This document shows positions 9,332-20,718 of a stretch of 64,000 nucleotides of DNA, piece after piece. The stretch lies in NCBI GenBank assembly GCA_011799875.1, contig CM022300.1:168099837-168163836 (forward strand), read 5' to 3'. A program made the position numbers and the translations under genes. Each line of letters opens with the position of its first letter. Positions within the stretch are counted from its first letter, which is position 1. This stretch comes from Thinopyrum elongatum (taxonomy: Eukaryota > Streptophyta > Magnoliopsida > Poales > Poaceae). The notes under the pieces were generated by a model, which saw only the letters and a program-made list of their open reading frames with translations, searched no databases and was not told where the DNA came from.

Positions 9332-12300
9332 ATTCCTACTCGTCCTCGAGTAGGTAAGTGATAAAAGAAATAATTTATGAAGTGTGAATGCTAGCAAAGT
9401 GCATAAGTTTGATCATAGTAATTTCAATCACTTTTCCTAGCATCATAACAACAATTCTTTCTCATAAAACTTCTCATGTTAAAGTAGCAACCAATTCACA
9501 TGTTAAGGTTCAAACAATGAATTCTCTTGAAACTCAACAACCTATATTCTTAGTCACCAAACAATTGCAATTCAACTTATTCAACAGAGTCTAAGTAAGA
9601 GCTCCACATACTCAATCATCATATAGTCTTCTATGATTGGTAGTACTCAAAGCATATTTTTAGAACAAATGGAATCCATCGAACATAGAGAGAGATAGGG
9701 GCTTAATGTTTCGCCTCCCAACTCATTTATCATAGAGATAATTGTCAACAATAATAAATCATGATCAAATATATTTGAATGGCCATATGTGCCTAGATCT
9801 TTCCCCACCACATGATGCTTGCCAACTAGAGGATAATTGAGGTTGAAATGAGAAAGCATACTATTGACTCTAACATAAAAGTAAATACTGAAAAGTAAAA
9901 GATAGGCCCTTCGCAGAGGGAAGCAGAGGTTGTCATGCGCTTTTTATTTTTGGATGCCCAAACTCTTAATGCAAATGAACGTCACGATATATTTCCCCTT
10001 ATGATAGCAACATTTATTATGCTGTCCGTCGCTTTTATTACTTTGCCATCACAAGTTCGTACAACGCTCAATTTTTCCCTTACAATAAAAGATCAAACAT
10101 ATTTAGGAGCAATTTTTATTGACTTTTTGCAGCGATGACAACTTACTTGAGGGATCTTATTCAATCCATAGGTAGGTATGGTGGACACTCATGGCAAGAA
10201 ACTGGGTTTAAGGGTTTTTGGATGCACAAGTAGTATCTCTACTTAGTACAAATTTTTGGCTAGCAAATGGTCCTAAGCAAACACCACATGTTGGAGGATA
10301 CATAACAATATAATTTCTATGCAAATATACACAACCATAACTCATTACATTGTTTTCCTTGTCCAACTTCAACTAATTTGCTCAAGTTTGAAAATAATTA
10401 ATGGGTATTCACAATCATAGAAGATGTCCAAGATAATATATTTGTATGTGAAAGTTCTCTTCCTTATACTAATCATTCATGAATTGCTTGTATGACCAAT
10501 ATTGTGATTGTCAAGCTTCAAAAGATTTCACTTTGTAAACCCAAAGTGAAGCTACTACTAGGCAAGATATGAACATATAATTTCAACTTCATGATATTCA
10601 ATTCATTCAACAATTTACTCATAGGATATAAGTGAAGCACAAGAGTAAATGACAAACTACTCCAAAAAGATATAAGTGAAGATCAAGCGAGTAGTTAAGT
10701 AAATAGGTAGCTATGTGAGGACTCTTTCTTATTTAAAAACTTTCAGATATAAGTATCTTATAAAAACAACAAGCAAAAGAAAATAAAAAGATATTCCAAG
10801 AATAAGACACATCATGTGAAGAAGCAAAAACTTAGGTTCAACCAATACTAACCGATAATTGTTGATGAACAAAGGTGGGATGCCTACCGGGGCATCCCCA
10901 AGCTTAGATGCTTGAGAATTCTTGGAATATTATCTTGGGATGCCTTGGGCAGCCCCAAGCTTGAGCTTTTGTGTCTCCTTAATTCCTTTTATATCACGGT
11001 TCCCCTAAATCTTAAAAACTTCATCCACACAAAACTCGACAAGAACTCGTGAGATAAGTTAGTATAAATCAATGCAAAAAACATTATCATTATCTACTGT
11101 AGCAAATCACTAAAATTATTATTTAACATTGCATACTAAATTCCTCTGCATATTTAATAGTCCTATCCTCAAATATAATAATTAAACAAGCAAACATATG
11201 GAGACAATACAAACATAACAGCAATCTGTCTAAACAGTATAGTCTGTAAAGAGTGCAATTACACTCATACTTCCCTAACTCCAAAAATTCTGAAAAATTA
11301 CTACACTGTAGAAAATTTATCATAGCGTATTGTGTAAAACATTTCAACATTTTATCACATTCTTACTTTTCTGGAGAATTTTCGCAACAGTGATAAACTT
11401 TGTGTTTTGAAACAGCCACATATAGACTTGCAAAATAAGCATAGCAAAGGCTATACTTGACATTTTTATTGAAGTAAAAAATGGAAAACATTATTATAAA
11501 TATCAGCAAGCAAATACTAATAAAATAAAATGATGCTCCAAGAAAAACACATATCATGTGACGAATAAAAATATAGCCCCAAGTAAGGTTACCGATAATG
11601 TTGGAGACGAAATAGGGGATGCCTTCCGGGGCATCCCCAAGCTTAGTTGCTTGGATCTTCCTTGAATATTACCTTGGGGGTGCCTTGGGAATCCCCAAGC
11701 TTAGGGTTTTGTCACTCCTTATTCTCCTCATATCGATATCTCACCCAAAACTTGAAAACTTCAATCGCACAAAACTTAACGGAACTTCGTGAGATGGGTT
11801 AGTATGATAAAGACAAATCATTCACATTGGTACAGTCATATAAGATTCATAATTGTTTCCACATAATTGCTACTGTACTCTACAATTTGCACAATTTATA
11901 TTAAGCAATATAAGCCATAGAAACCATAAAACAAGCAAACTATGCATTGCAAACAGAATCTGTCAAAAACATAACAGTATATAAAGATCTAAATTAAGGT
12001 CATACTTCTGTGACTCCAAAAATTCTGAAGCATAAGGACAACGTAGACAATTTGTATACCCATCAACTGTAAAAAAATTCATAATTGTTCCACGTTCCAT
12101 TAAAAGATAGGAATTTCTGTCCTGGATGCAAAAGTTACTGTTTTGCACAGAATCAAGTCAACTATCATCCACACTATCCCAAAGGCTTTACTTGGCACTT
12201 TATTGAAACAAAGCCTATAAAACATGATTACTACAGTAGCCTAATCACGGGAACACACAAAAACAGTAGGGATAAATGTTGGGTTGTCTCCCAACAAGCG

Positions 12301-12456
12301 CTTTTCTTTAATGCCTTTTTAGCTAGGCATGATGATTTCAACGATGCTCGCATAAAAGATAAGAATTGAAACATAACAAGAGCATCATGAATCATAAGTT
12401 CCTCTCTCATAATAGTTTTCAGTAGCATCATGAAAAGATTCATCAATATAACCATC
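9332..12456 (-). other. Non-coding internal region of element E with a diverged tandem duplication
   Basis: A+T-rich, no credible frame. A unit of about 730-740 bp occurs twice in tandem (about 10730-11460 and 11461-12200). Each copy carries the hairpin ggatgcc-nnccgg-ggcatcc followed by ccaagcttag, then 'accttggg' and a second ccccaagctt. Flanking sequence such as 'cacatcatgtga' and 'cgtgagat.ggttagtat' also repeats. The open frames at 9647, 11123, 11363 and 11963 are chance. Confidence 0.6.
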
Positions 12457-13203
12457 TCATAAAGCATTCTTTTCATGATCCATATGCATAAAAAATTTAC
12501 TACTCTCCACATAAGCAAATTTATTCTCATGAATAGTAGTGGGAGCAAATTCAATAAAATAACTATCATGTGGTTGGAAATTAAAATCACGATGACAAGT
12601 TTCATGGTTATCACTATTCTTTACATCATACATGTCATCACCATAATCATCATAAATAGCAACTTTTTTATCATAGTCAATTGAAACCTCTTCCAAAATA
12701 GTGGATTCATCACTAAATAAAGTCATGACCTCTCCAAATCCACTTCTATCATTATAATAAGATTCAACACCCTCCAAAATAGTGGGATCATCATTACCTA
12801 GAGTTGACACTCTTCCAAACCCACTTTCACCAATATAATCATCATAAATAGGAGGCATGCTTTCATCATAATAAATTTTCTCATCAAAACTAGGGGGACT
12901 AAAAATATCATCTTCATCAAACATAGCATCCCCAAGCTTATGGCTTTGCATCTCGTTAGCATCATGGATATTCAAAGAGTTCATACCAACAACATTGCAA
13001 TCATGCTCATCATTCAAAGATTTTTTGTCAAACATTTTATAGAATTCTTCCTCTATCAATTGAGCACAATTTTCCTTTTCATCATTTTCACGACAGACAT
13101 TATAAAGATGAACAATATGATGCAACCTCAATTCCATTTTTTGTAGTTTTCTTTTATAAACCAAACTAGTGATAAACAAAGAAACTAAAAGATTTGATTG
13201 CAA
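12457..13203 (-). CDS. Acidic protein of unknown function in element E (248 aa)
   Basis: The frame begins about 30 bp inside the primer-binding site and is the only long frame of the element. It starts with a short hydrophobic stretch (residues 5-14) and a Leu/Lys region. The rest is Asp/Glu/Tyr-rich, with repeated phrases such as IYDDY and SGFGxVxTL (about residues 115-180). After the TGA at 12457 the same frame stays partly open for some 30 codons, so the original protein was longer. I know similar acidic frames from Triticeae Athila-type elements, but assign no function. It is not gag or pol, and its position next to the primer site is unlike a classical env frame. Confidence 0.55.
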   Translation of the reverse strand: MQSNLLVSLFITSLVYKRKLQKMELRLHHIVHLYNVCRENDEKENCAQLIEEEFYKMFDKKSLNDEHDCNVVGMNSLNIHDANEMQSHKLGDAMFDEDDIFSPPSFDEKIYYDESMPPIYDDYIGESGFGRVSTLGNDDPTILEGVESYYNDRSGFGEVMTLFSDESTILEEVSIDYDKKVAIYDDYGDDMYDVKNSDNHETCHRDFNFQPHDSYFIEFAPTTIHENKFAYVESSKFFMHMDHEKNAL

Positions 13204-13231
13204 GATCTAAAGATATACCTTCAAGCACTCA

Positions 13232-13251
13232 CCTCCCCGGCAACGGTGCCA
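13232..13251 (-). promoter_or_regulatory. tRNA-Asp primer-binding site of element E
   Basis: Minus strand TGGCACCGTTGCCGGGGAGG, one change from the TGGCGCCGTTGCCGGGGA typical of Athila elements, 10 bp from the LTR end. Confidence 0.8.
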
Positions 13252-13261
13252 GAAAAGAGCT

Positions 13262-14868
13262 TGATGTCTACTACACAACTTGTTCTTATAGACTCGTGTT
13301 GGGCCTCCAAGCGCAGTGTTTTGTAGGACAGTAGAAATTTTCCCTCAAGTGGATGACCTAAGGTTTATCAATCCGTGGGAGGCGTAGGATGAAGATGGTC
13401 TCTCAAACAACCCTATAACCAAATAACAAAAAGTCTCTTGTGTCCCAACACACCAAATACAATGGTAATTTGTATCGGTGCACTAGTTTGGCAAAGAGAT
13501 GGTGATACAAGCATAGTAATGATAGTAGATATTGGTTTTTGTAATAGGAATAATAAAAAAACAGCAAGGTAGCAATTGATAAAACGGAGCACAAATGGTA
13601 TTGCAATGATTGAAAATGAGGCCTAGGGTCCGTACTTTCGGTAGTGCAATCTCTCAACAATGCTAATATAATTGGATCATATAACCATCCCTCAACATGA
13701 GATGAAGAATCACTGCAAAGTTCCTATCTAGCGGAGAACATAAGAAGAAATTTTTTGTAGGGTACGAAACCACCTCATAGCTATTCTTTCCGATCAATCT
13801 ATCCTAGAGTTCATACTGAAATAACACCAAGCTATTCTTTCCGATCGATCTAACCAAGAGTTCGTACTAAAATAACACCATATGATACACATCAACCAAC
13901 TCTAATGTCACCTAGATACTCCAATGTCACCGCGAGTATCCGTGAGTTGATTATACGATATGCATCAAACAATTTCAGATTCATAATACTCAATACAGCA
14001 CAAAGAACCTCAAAGAGTGCCCCAAGATTTCTACTGGAGAAACAAGGAAGAAAACGTGCATCAACCCCTATGCATAGATTGCCCCAATGTCACCTCAGGA
14101 ATCCGTGAGTTGAGTGCTAAGACATAGATGAAGTGCTCTCAAATCCATAAAAATATTCAACCCGATAAAAGACAAAATCTCAAAGGGAAAACTCAATTCA
14201 TCACATCAAGATAGAGAGGGGAAAACACCATATGATCCAATTATATTAACAAAGCCCGCGATACATCAAGATCGTGCCAACTCAAGAACACGAGAGAGAG
14301 AGATTAAACACATAGCTACTGGTACAAACCCTCAGCCCCGAGGGTGGACTACTCCCTCCTCATCATGGTGGCCATCGGGATGATGAAGATGGCCACCGGT
14401 GATGATTTCCCCCTCCGACAGGGTGCCGGAATGGGATCTAGATTGGTTTTTCGTGGGTATAGAGGCTTGGGGCGGTGGAACTTCTGATCTAGGGTTATTT
14501 ATGATGGTTTCTCTATTTATAGGATTTTTCAGCGTTGGAATCACGCGAAGATGGGCCTCGAGGTGGGCACAACCCACCTGGGTGCGCCTGGGCCTCCTGG
14601 CGTGCCCAGGTGTCTTGTGCTCACCTCCTTCACCTTCTGGTCCTCCAACGAAGCTTCTAGTGCCTCTTTTATTCCAAAAAAATCGTCAAAAAGTTTCATT
14701 GCAGTTGGAGAACTTTTATTTCTGCACAAAAAACAACACCACGGTAGTTCTGCTGTAAACAGCGTTAGTCCGGGTTAGTTCCATACAAATCATACCAAAA
14801 ACATATAAAATTGTTCTAAACATGGCATGAAAAACTTCATAAATTATAGATACGTTGGAGACGTATCA
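13262..14868 (-). repeat. 5' LTR of element E
   Basis: Pairs with 7711-9316 over the full length with scattered substitutions and short indels. The right end GACGTATCA is followed by the target duplication and then by the resumed LTR of element A. Confidence 0.9.
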
Positions 14869-15188
14869 CACGCCACCAAGACGGGTGTCAATAAAGGTGA
14901 TTTGCTATTCCACCAAGCTAACACGCATGGCTTATGACCACCTAAGCACCTGCGGGCTCGATACCTCACGAATGAGCGGCCGACTGGTTAGAGAGGCAGA
15001 GCGCTAGTGTTGGTGGGAAGCCCATGCTCGAAGGGCTTGCCAGGGCTTGACTCACCAGCTCATTCCTGCCAGAGTTGGTTGCTTCCGCTGTGAAATTTGT
15101 AGCTTGCTCCAAAGCTTGGTCTTCTTAATGCTCTCCTTGATCTCATGAAGAGTGGCTTCTCTGGCTTAGTTGTGTGTGAGACTTGACA
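14869..15188 (-). repeat. 5' LTR of element A, second part
   Basis: Continues the LTR cut at 7710. 'acgggtgtcaataaa' matches the inverted B LTR near 28203-28217, and 'ttaatgctctccttgatctc' (15126-15145) matches B near 27892-27911. The border at 15188 (terminal CA) is inferred. Confidence 0.7.
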
Positions 15189-16139
15189 CTTGATGTATGA
15201 GCAGCAACGCACCTGTGCATAAGTCAGGGCGGCAAACACTCATGTCTGTTGTACTGACAGATGCACAAGCAGTATTCCCGCTTAGTACAAGTGAAGGCTA
15301 GCAAATAGATTGAGGAGCGACCAACCAGAGAGCAACAACAGTCATAAACATGCATTGAGATTAATCAACATTGAACACGAGCATGAGTAGGATATAAATC
15401 ACCATGAACATAAATATCGTGGAGGCTTCGTTGGTTTTGATTCAACTACATGCGTGAACATGTGCCAAGTCAAGCCACTTAAATCATTCAGAGGAGGATA
15501 CCATCCTATCATACTACATCATAACCATTTTAAATGCATGTTGACACACAAGATAAACCATTATCCACTCCTAGCTATTTAAGCATGCCATGAGTAACTA
15601 TGATCTCTAATTTTCATTGCAAACATGTTTACTCATAATAGGCTGAATCAAGAACGATGAGCTAATCATATTTACAAAAACAAAACAGGTTGAGTTCATA
15701 CCAGCTTTTCTTCACCTCAATCAATTCATCAAATTTTGTCATTATTGCCTTTCACTTGCACGACCGAACGATGTGAATAATAATAAGAGTTCACGTGCAG
15801 TGGACTAACCTAGAATCTGCAAACATTTTATTCAAAGGAGAAGACAAGGTAATATGGGCTCTTTGTTAGTTCAATCATAATGCATATGAGAGCCACTCAA
15901 CATTTTCATCGTGGTCTTCTCCTTACGAAGACCCAAAGAAAAGAAAAGAATTTCAAAGAAACACACTGAAATATCTTTGGAGTTTTCATTTTTCTGAAGG
16001 AAGCAAAACGAAAGAAAGAAAATGATGAAAATGAGAAAAACTATATACACGGGAAAGCTCCCAACAAGCAAAAGAAGAACGAGAAATATTTTTGGGTTTT
16101 TGTAATTTTTCAAACACACGAGAAGAAAGAAAAATAAAA
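15189..16139 (-). other. 3' untranslated region of element F
   Basis: A+T-rich without credible frames. The stretch near 15225-15310 ('gcacaagcagtattcccgcttagtacaa') resembles the untranslated region of element E near 10225-10270, which supports its Athila origin. Confidence 0.55.
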
Positions 16140-16980
16140 CTAACATGGATTATACAATGAAAAAGGATGAACACCAACAACTGGAATGAATGTGTGATGC
16201 ATGAATGTAATGTCGGTGAGAAATGCATCTCCCCCAAGCTTAGGCTTTTGGCCACGGCTCGAAGTAGCCCTCCCTGGATACTGCGGAGGCTCCTGGGGGT
16301 TCCACTGGTTGGAGAGCTCCTGTGGCTCCCACTGATGAACAGGCTCCAGATATGGCTTAGGTACTGGTGCTGGCTTAGGTGCTGGGGGTTGTGTCAGACC
16401 CCAGTATGCATAAATATCATCGGGCATAATAGTGTACCTGCCTGAATAAAGACCGAACGAAGAAGGTGCAGGCAAAGTAATAATCTCACGAGTCCCCTGG
16501 CTAAATACTAAGTTATAACGAAGTCGCCTGTGCTTACCCATATCAATAAAATGGTGTGCCACCATACTAGCATAGTCCAAATATTTAGTAGGTAGCAGCA
16601 TCTCCTCCGCCTCATCATGTCTAATAGGAATCTCAAAATGCGCAGCGAGGTGGGAGGCATCGATACCACCATAAATAACACCCTTTGAACGGTTTGTGTG
16701 TAACCGTCCAGCAACCATAGCACCCTAACTAAAAGTTCTATCAGCATATAAAGCATGGCATAAAATAGCAAGGTCAGGCGCATTGAGCGCTCCACTCTCC
16801 CATCGACCAGTCAAACATCTCCCAGCAAGTAATGCATGGTAACGTAAAATGGGAAAATGCAAACTAGCCACTCTCACTTCTGACACTCCCCTTGTCTCCC
16901 CCATAGTAATTTCAAAGATGAAATCCTCCATGTATATAGGTTGTGGATCACTGTGACTGCCCTCCTAAGGTATTTTGCAA
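16140..16980 (-). pseudogene. Late (env-position) frame of element F
   Basis: Two pieces in one frame, 16725-16931 and 16140-16718, are parted by one stop before GAMVAGRL. The first half has MEDFIFEITMG and ALLAGRCLTGRWE; the second has GVIYGGIDASHLAAHF and a Pro-rich tail with PAPKPAPVPKP (about residues 115-150). Its place after the missing pol and before the 3' untranslated region is where Athila elements carry an extra frame. I see no signal peptide or membrane anchor, so an envelope role is not supported. Confidence 0.6.
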
Positions 16981-17689
16981 ACATTGCAAAAATCATATAA
17001 TGTCATGTCCTTAGGCACATCATAAAGGTTAAATTCTACAGTGGGTGGTTCCTTCCTAGGATAAAAGTGAAAGCTTTCACGAAGGTGTTAGTGAGTAGGA
17101 GATGTTGGTCACAGTTATATATGAGGAAGAGTATGATGCCGGCATTGTTCGCCAAGTAATAGAAATCCTCGTAAATTCCTGCTTCCTTAAAAAATATGTC
17201 ACTCGGCCACTAACACGGTCGAACCTCCGCTGCACGCAGAAGATGGTACTTGGGATTTTCCTTTGGAGTTTCCTCTGAATCCCAGCTCAATGAGCCCCTT
17301 AACCACCTTCTCATGGTTCTCCCTTTCTCTGAAAATTTATGAATTTTTTAGTAATTGAAAATAAAAGTGAACCAAACTCAAAAAAATCAATAGCAACTAC
17401 TCCTACCAGTGTCTAGAGGCCATATCATGCACCAAATCTAGTTTGAATATAAATTTGACATGCAGGCTCAAGAACATGGTCACCAACAGTAACTAAATGT
17501 GCAAATAATAAACCACTGGAACAAAAACTAATTGGACCATCGGAGGAGTCACATACCGATGAGCAATCCACCAAAACAGTTTTGGAAACAGAACGATGAG
17601 CAAGGAGATCAAAAATTTCAGTAAGAAGAGCAAGAACACGGGCTATGGAGCAACTTTGATTTTTTTCTGGAGGAAGAGGATGAGCATGG
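16981..17689 (-). other. Degenerate region of element F
   Basis: No frame over about 60 codons. Probably the upstream part of the late frame followed by non-coding sequence, ending where LTR-like sequence begins. Confidence 0.4.
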
Positions 17690-17990
17690 GTGGCAGCAAT
17701 AAGGGAGGGGGCCTACTAGGGCCCCACAAGCCTGCATGGCGCGCCTAGGGCGCGCCCTGCAAGTTTGTGGCTCATAGGTGCACCCCCTGTGGTGTGTTCA
17801 GTGCCACTATTTTTTTATATTGCAGAAAAAATCATATTAAATTTTCAGAGCATTCTGTGAACTTTTATTTTCTGGTCATTTTTTATTGTGCAGGTAATTC
17901 AGAAAATAGTGCAATCATGGCATTTCTACTTTATTAATTCTAATTAACAGAAAGTAAAAAGTGGGTACAGAAAGTTGTGTTTACTAAATT
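17690..17990 (-). repeat. LTR-like fragment inside element F
   Basis: Around 'gggccccacaagcctgca', 'ggcgcgcc' and 'gcaccccctg' this aligns with the body of F's own LTR at about 21835-22000, with many differences and without LTR termini. It sits exactly where pol should be, so it marks an old recombination or a decayed second insertion. Confidence 0.5.
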
Positions 17991-18029
17991 CATCGACCAC
18001 ATGCCCGTCAGAAGGAATCCATTAATAAG

Positions 18030-18445
18030 GTTGATCAAGTCTTATTAACAAACTTCTTCCGAATGACATGAAACCGGAGAATCTTCTTATGACACTAGGT
18101 TACCTCAATGGGGATATGCATGTCCCCAACAATAAGAATTTCATACTTCTTTTTGATAGTAGGAATAGGTAATTCAAAACCTCCAATAGTAATTGTTGAA
18201 AATTTTCCAATAGAGTTGATACTATTCACTTGAGGTTATTTCTTCGGGAAGTGTACCGTATGCTCATTACCATTGACATTAAAAGTGACATTGCCTTTAT
18301 TGTAGCCAAGGATGGTCGACATATTGTCGTCGTCGTGTATATCAAGAATAACAAAGTCCATTAAGATAGTAACATTTGCAACTAAGACAGGCACATCCTC
18401 GCAAATACCGATGGGTATAGCAGTTAATTTAATAGCCATTTACAA
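18030..18445 (-). pseudogene. Element F protease remnant
   Basis: The frame 18236-18439 reads AIPIGICEDVPVLVANVTI and DFVILDI, typical of the second half of a gypsy protease. It continues with GYNKGNVTFNVNGNEHTVHFPKK. Sequence at 18500-18560 still encodes a form of the active-site loop (…LGAGVSVMP-like) in a broken frame. RT does not follow; the element jumps to the LTR-like fragment. Confidence 0.6.
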
Positions 18446-20649
18446 GGAGATTTCTGTGGGTGTCAACTTATTCAAATCAAGTCTATGATACAATGAGAAG
18501 GGCATAACACTAACACCGGCTCCTAGATCACATAAAGCAGTTTTAACATAGTTTCTTTTATGTACTCATCGTAAGGAGACATTTTCAGAATATCAGTCAA
18601 ACGAAGGCGCAAAAAGTCAGGTCTAAGCATTTCTACAATGCGCTCAAATTCTTCTTCAACTTTATTCTTTACCATGTTTCTCTTTCTTTACCATGTTTCC
18701 TAGCAATGAAGTCTCTCTTATCATATCTTTTATTCTTAGGTTGTGGATTATAAAGATCAACAATAGGTTCTATTTCCACATCATTAGCATTATTAGGTTT
18801 AGCATCTACATGAACATTATCATTATCATTGTTACTAGGTTCATGTTCATCACTAGATTGTGTTTCAGCATCAGAAATGGAAATATCATTTGGATTCTCA
18901 TCTATGTCTATAGTAGGTTCACTAGAGGCATGCAAAGTCCTATCATCTTTCTTTTTCTTTCTAGAAGGACTAGGTGCATTAGTATTAATTCTTTGAGAGT
19001 CTTGTTCAATTCTCTTAGGATGACCTTCAGGATACAAGGGTTCCTGAGTCATTTTAGCACCCCTAGTCATAACTCTAACAGCATGATCATTCATCTTATA
19101 GTTCATCTCATTAGGCAAATCATTTTGTGACTTGATGACCTATTCTACTTGGGTTTTTATCATGAATGCATGTTTACGAACACCCTTAACATCATTAATA
19201 GTTCTAAACATAAAGTCACTTAATTGTTCAATCATATAAGCATTTTGTTTCAATTGTCTACTAACATATGCATTAAAGTTTTCTTTTCTAACAATAAAGT
19301 TATCCAATTCATCTAAGCATTGACTAGCAGACTTAGTATAAGGAATATCACCTTCATCAAATCTTTAGAGAGAATTTACCTTTACAACCTGTGTAGGGGT
19401 GTCGAGACCATGTATTTCTTCAATAGGTGGTAAATTCTTGACATCTTCAGCTTTAATACCTTTTTCTTTCATAGATTTCTTTGCCTCATGCATATCTTCA
19501 AGACTGAGAAATAGAATACCTATCTTCTTCAGAGTTGGCTTGGGCGATGGTTCAGGAAGAGTCCAATCATTATCATTCCTCAATATATTATTCAATAGTT
19601 CTTCAGCTTGTTAAACAGTTCGTTCCCTGAAAACACAACCAGCACAACTTTCTAGGTGGTGCCTAGAAGCATTGGTTAGTCCATTATAAAAGATATCAAG
19701 TATTTCATTTTTCTTGAGAGGATGATCAGGCAAAGCATTAAGTAATTGGAGAAGCCTCCCCCAAGCTTGAGGGAGATTCTCTTCTTTAACTTGCACAAAG
19801 TTAAATATTTCCTATAAAGCACCTTGTTTCTTGTGAGTAGGAAAATATTTTTTTAGAGAAGTAATATATCATATCCTGAGGACTACACACACAACCAGGA
19901 TCAAAAGAATTAAACCATATCTTAGCATCACCCTTTAATGCGAAAGGAAACAACTTAAGAATGTAGTAGTAGCGATTTTTTTCCTCATGAGCAAATAGGG
20001 TGGCTATATCATTCAGTTTCGTAAGATGTGCCACAATAGTTTCAGATTCATAACCATGAAAAGGATCAGATTCAACCAAAGTAATTAACTCAGGATCGAC
20101 AGAGAATTCATAATCCTTATTAGTAACAAAGATGGGAGACGTAGTAAACTGAGGGTCATATTTCATCCTAGCATTCAGAGATTTTTCTTTTAGCTTACAT
20201 AGTAATTTCCTAAGATCATATCTATCATTACAAGCAAGAAATTCCCTAGCTATCGCTCCATCCATAACATAACCCTTAGGTATCTTAGGCAATTCATATC
20301 TAGGAGAGCTAGGTCTAATAGGCGTTTCAATATTTTCAGTTTTAATAATTTCATCAGTTTCCGCATTCACAATTTCTTTAGCTCTAGCAAGTTGTTCATC
20401 AAGAAATTCACCTAGTGGCACAGTCTTATCAAGCAAAGTACTAGCATCATCATAAGCATCATTCATAGCAGAAGTAGCATCATCAATTACTTGCGACATA
20501 TCAGAATTAATAGGAGGTGGTGTTGTGGCAAGCTTACTAAAAATAGAAGGTGAATCAAGTGCAGAGCTAGATAACAGTTCCTTACCTCCCCTCATCTTAG
20601 ACGGAACGATCTTGCTTCTATCATCCTTAAGATTCCTCATAGTGATCAA
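18446..20649 (-). pseudogene. Element F gag (broken)
   Basis: The start is near 20649, about 40 bp inside the primer site. The first frame (19801-20649, 282 aa) has an Asp/Glu-rich N-terminus, then VMDGAIAREFLACN, then the capsid core ETIVAHLTKLND and FPFALKGDAKIWFNS (about residues 205-255). A shift follows. Frames 19611-19796 (EENLPQAWGRLLQLLNALPDHP) and 19365-19595 (LPPIEEIHGLDTPTQ) continue it, then 18669-19118 with a basic KKKK patch and a Ser/Asp/Asn-rich tail. This is the standard Athila gag layout; the last part leads into protease. Several stops and shifts make it non-functional. Confidence 0.8.
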
Positions 20650-20687
20650 TAGATATAAATCCTAAGTGACTCAGCAAATAAAGCTAT

Positions 20688-20707
20688 GCTCCCTGGCAAT
20701 GGCACCA
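20688..20707 (-). promoter_or_regulatory. Primer-binding site of element F
   Basis: Minus strand TGGTGCCATTGCCAGGGAGC. It differs from the tRNA-Asp site only by C-to-T or G-to-A changes and lies 11 bp from the LTR end. Confidence 0.7.
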
Positions 20708-20718
20708 GAAAAAGGTCT

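Larger units (their letters stand above)
7711..14868 (-). mobile_element. Element E: complete, pol-less Athila-type LTR retrotransposon
   Basis: Two LTRs of 1606 and 1607 bp start TGATGTCTAC and end GACGTATCA. They flank a 3.9-kb internal region. The flanks are CACAC (7706-7710) and CACGC (14869-14873), a 5-bp target duplication with one G/A change. The primer-binding site next to the right LTR fits tRNA-Asp, as known for Athila elements, and sets the minus-strand orientation. There is no gag, protease, RT or integrase; the only long frame is 12457-13203. It must have relied on proteins from another element. I count about a dozen differences in the first 195 bp of the two LTRs, so the insertion is not recent. 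Confidence 0.9.
1..15188 (-). mobile_element. Element A: Tat-lineage Ty3/gypsy retrotransposon, 3' end outside window
   Basis: Read on the minus strand, this element runs from its 5' LTR (split, 7225-7710 and about 14874-15188) through gag, protease, RT, RNase H, archaeal-type RNase H and integrase to a 3' untranslated stretch at 1-792. The 3' LTR lies left of position 1. The order pro-RT-RNH-aRNH-IN is the known signature of the Tat lineage. Coding frames are broken by many stops and shifts, so the copy is dead. Element E (7711-14868) sits inside its 5' LTR. Sequence to the right of 15188 is Athila-type, so A landed in element F. A target duplication cannot be tested because one end is missing. 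The right border is good to about 5 bp; it was placed at a terminal CA and by comparison with the LTR start of element B. Confidence 0.85.

Noticed and set aside
12231..12684. Hydrophobic frames on both strands beside the E frame
   Set aside because: Shadows of the A+T-rich sequence, out of frame with the 12457-13203 frame and its continuation.
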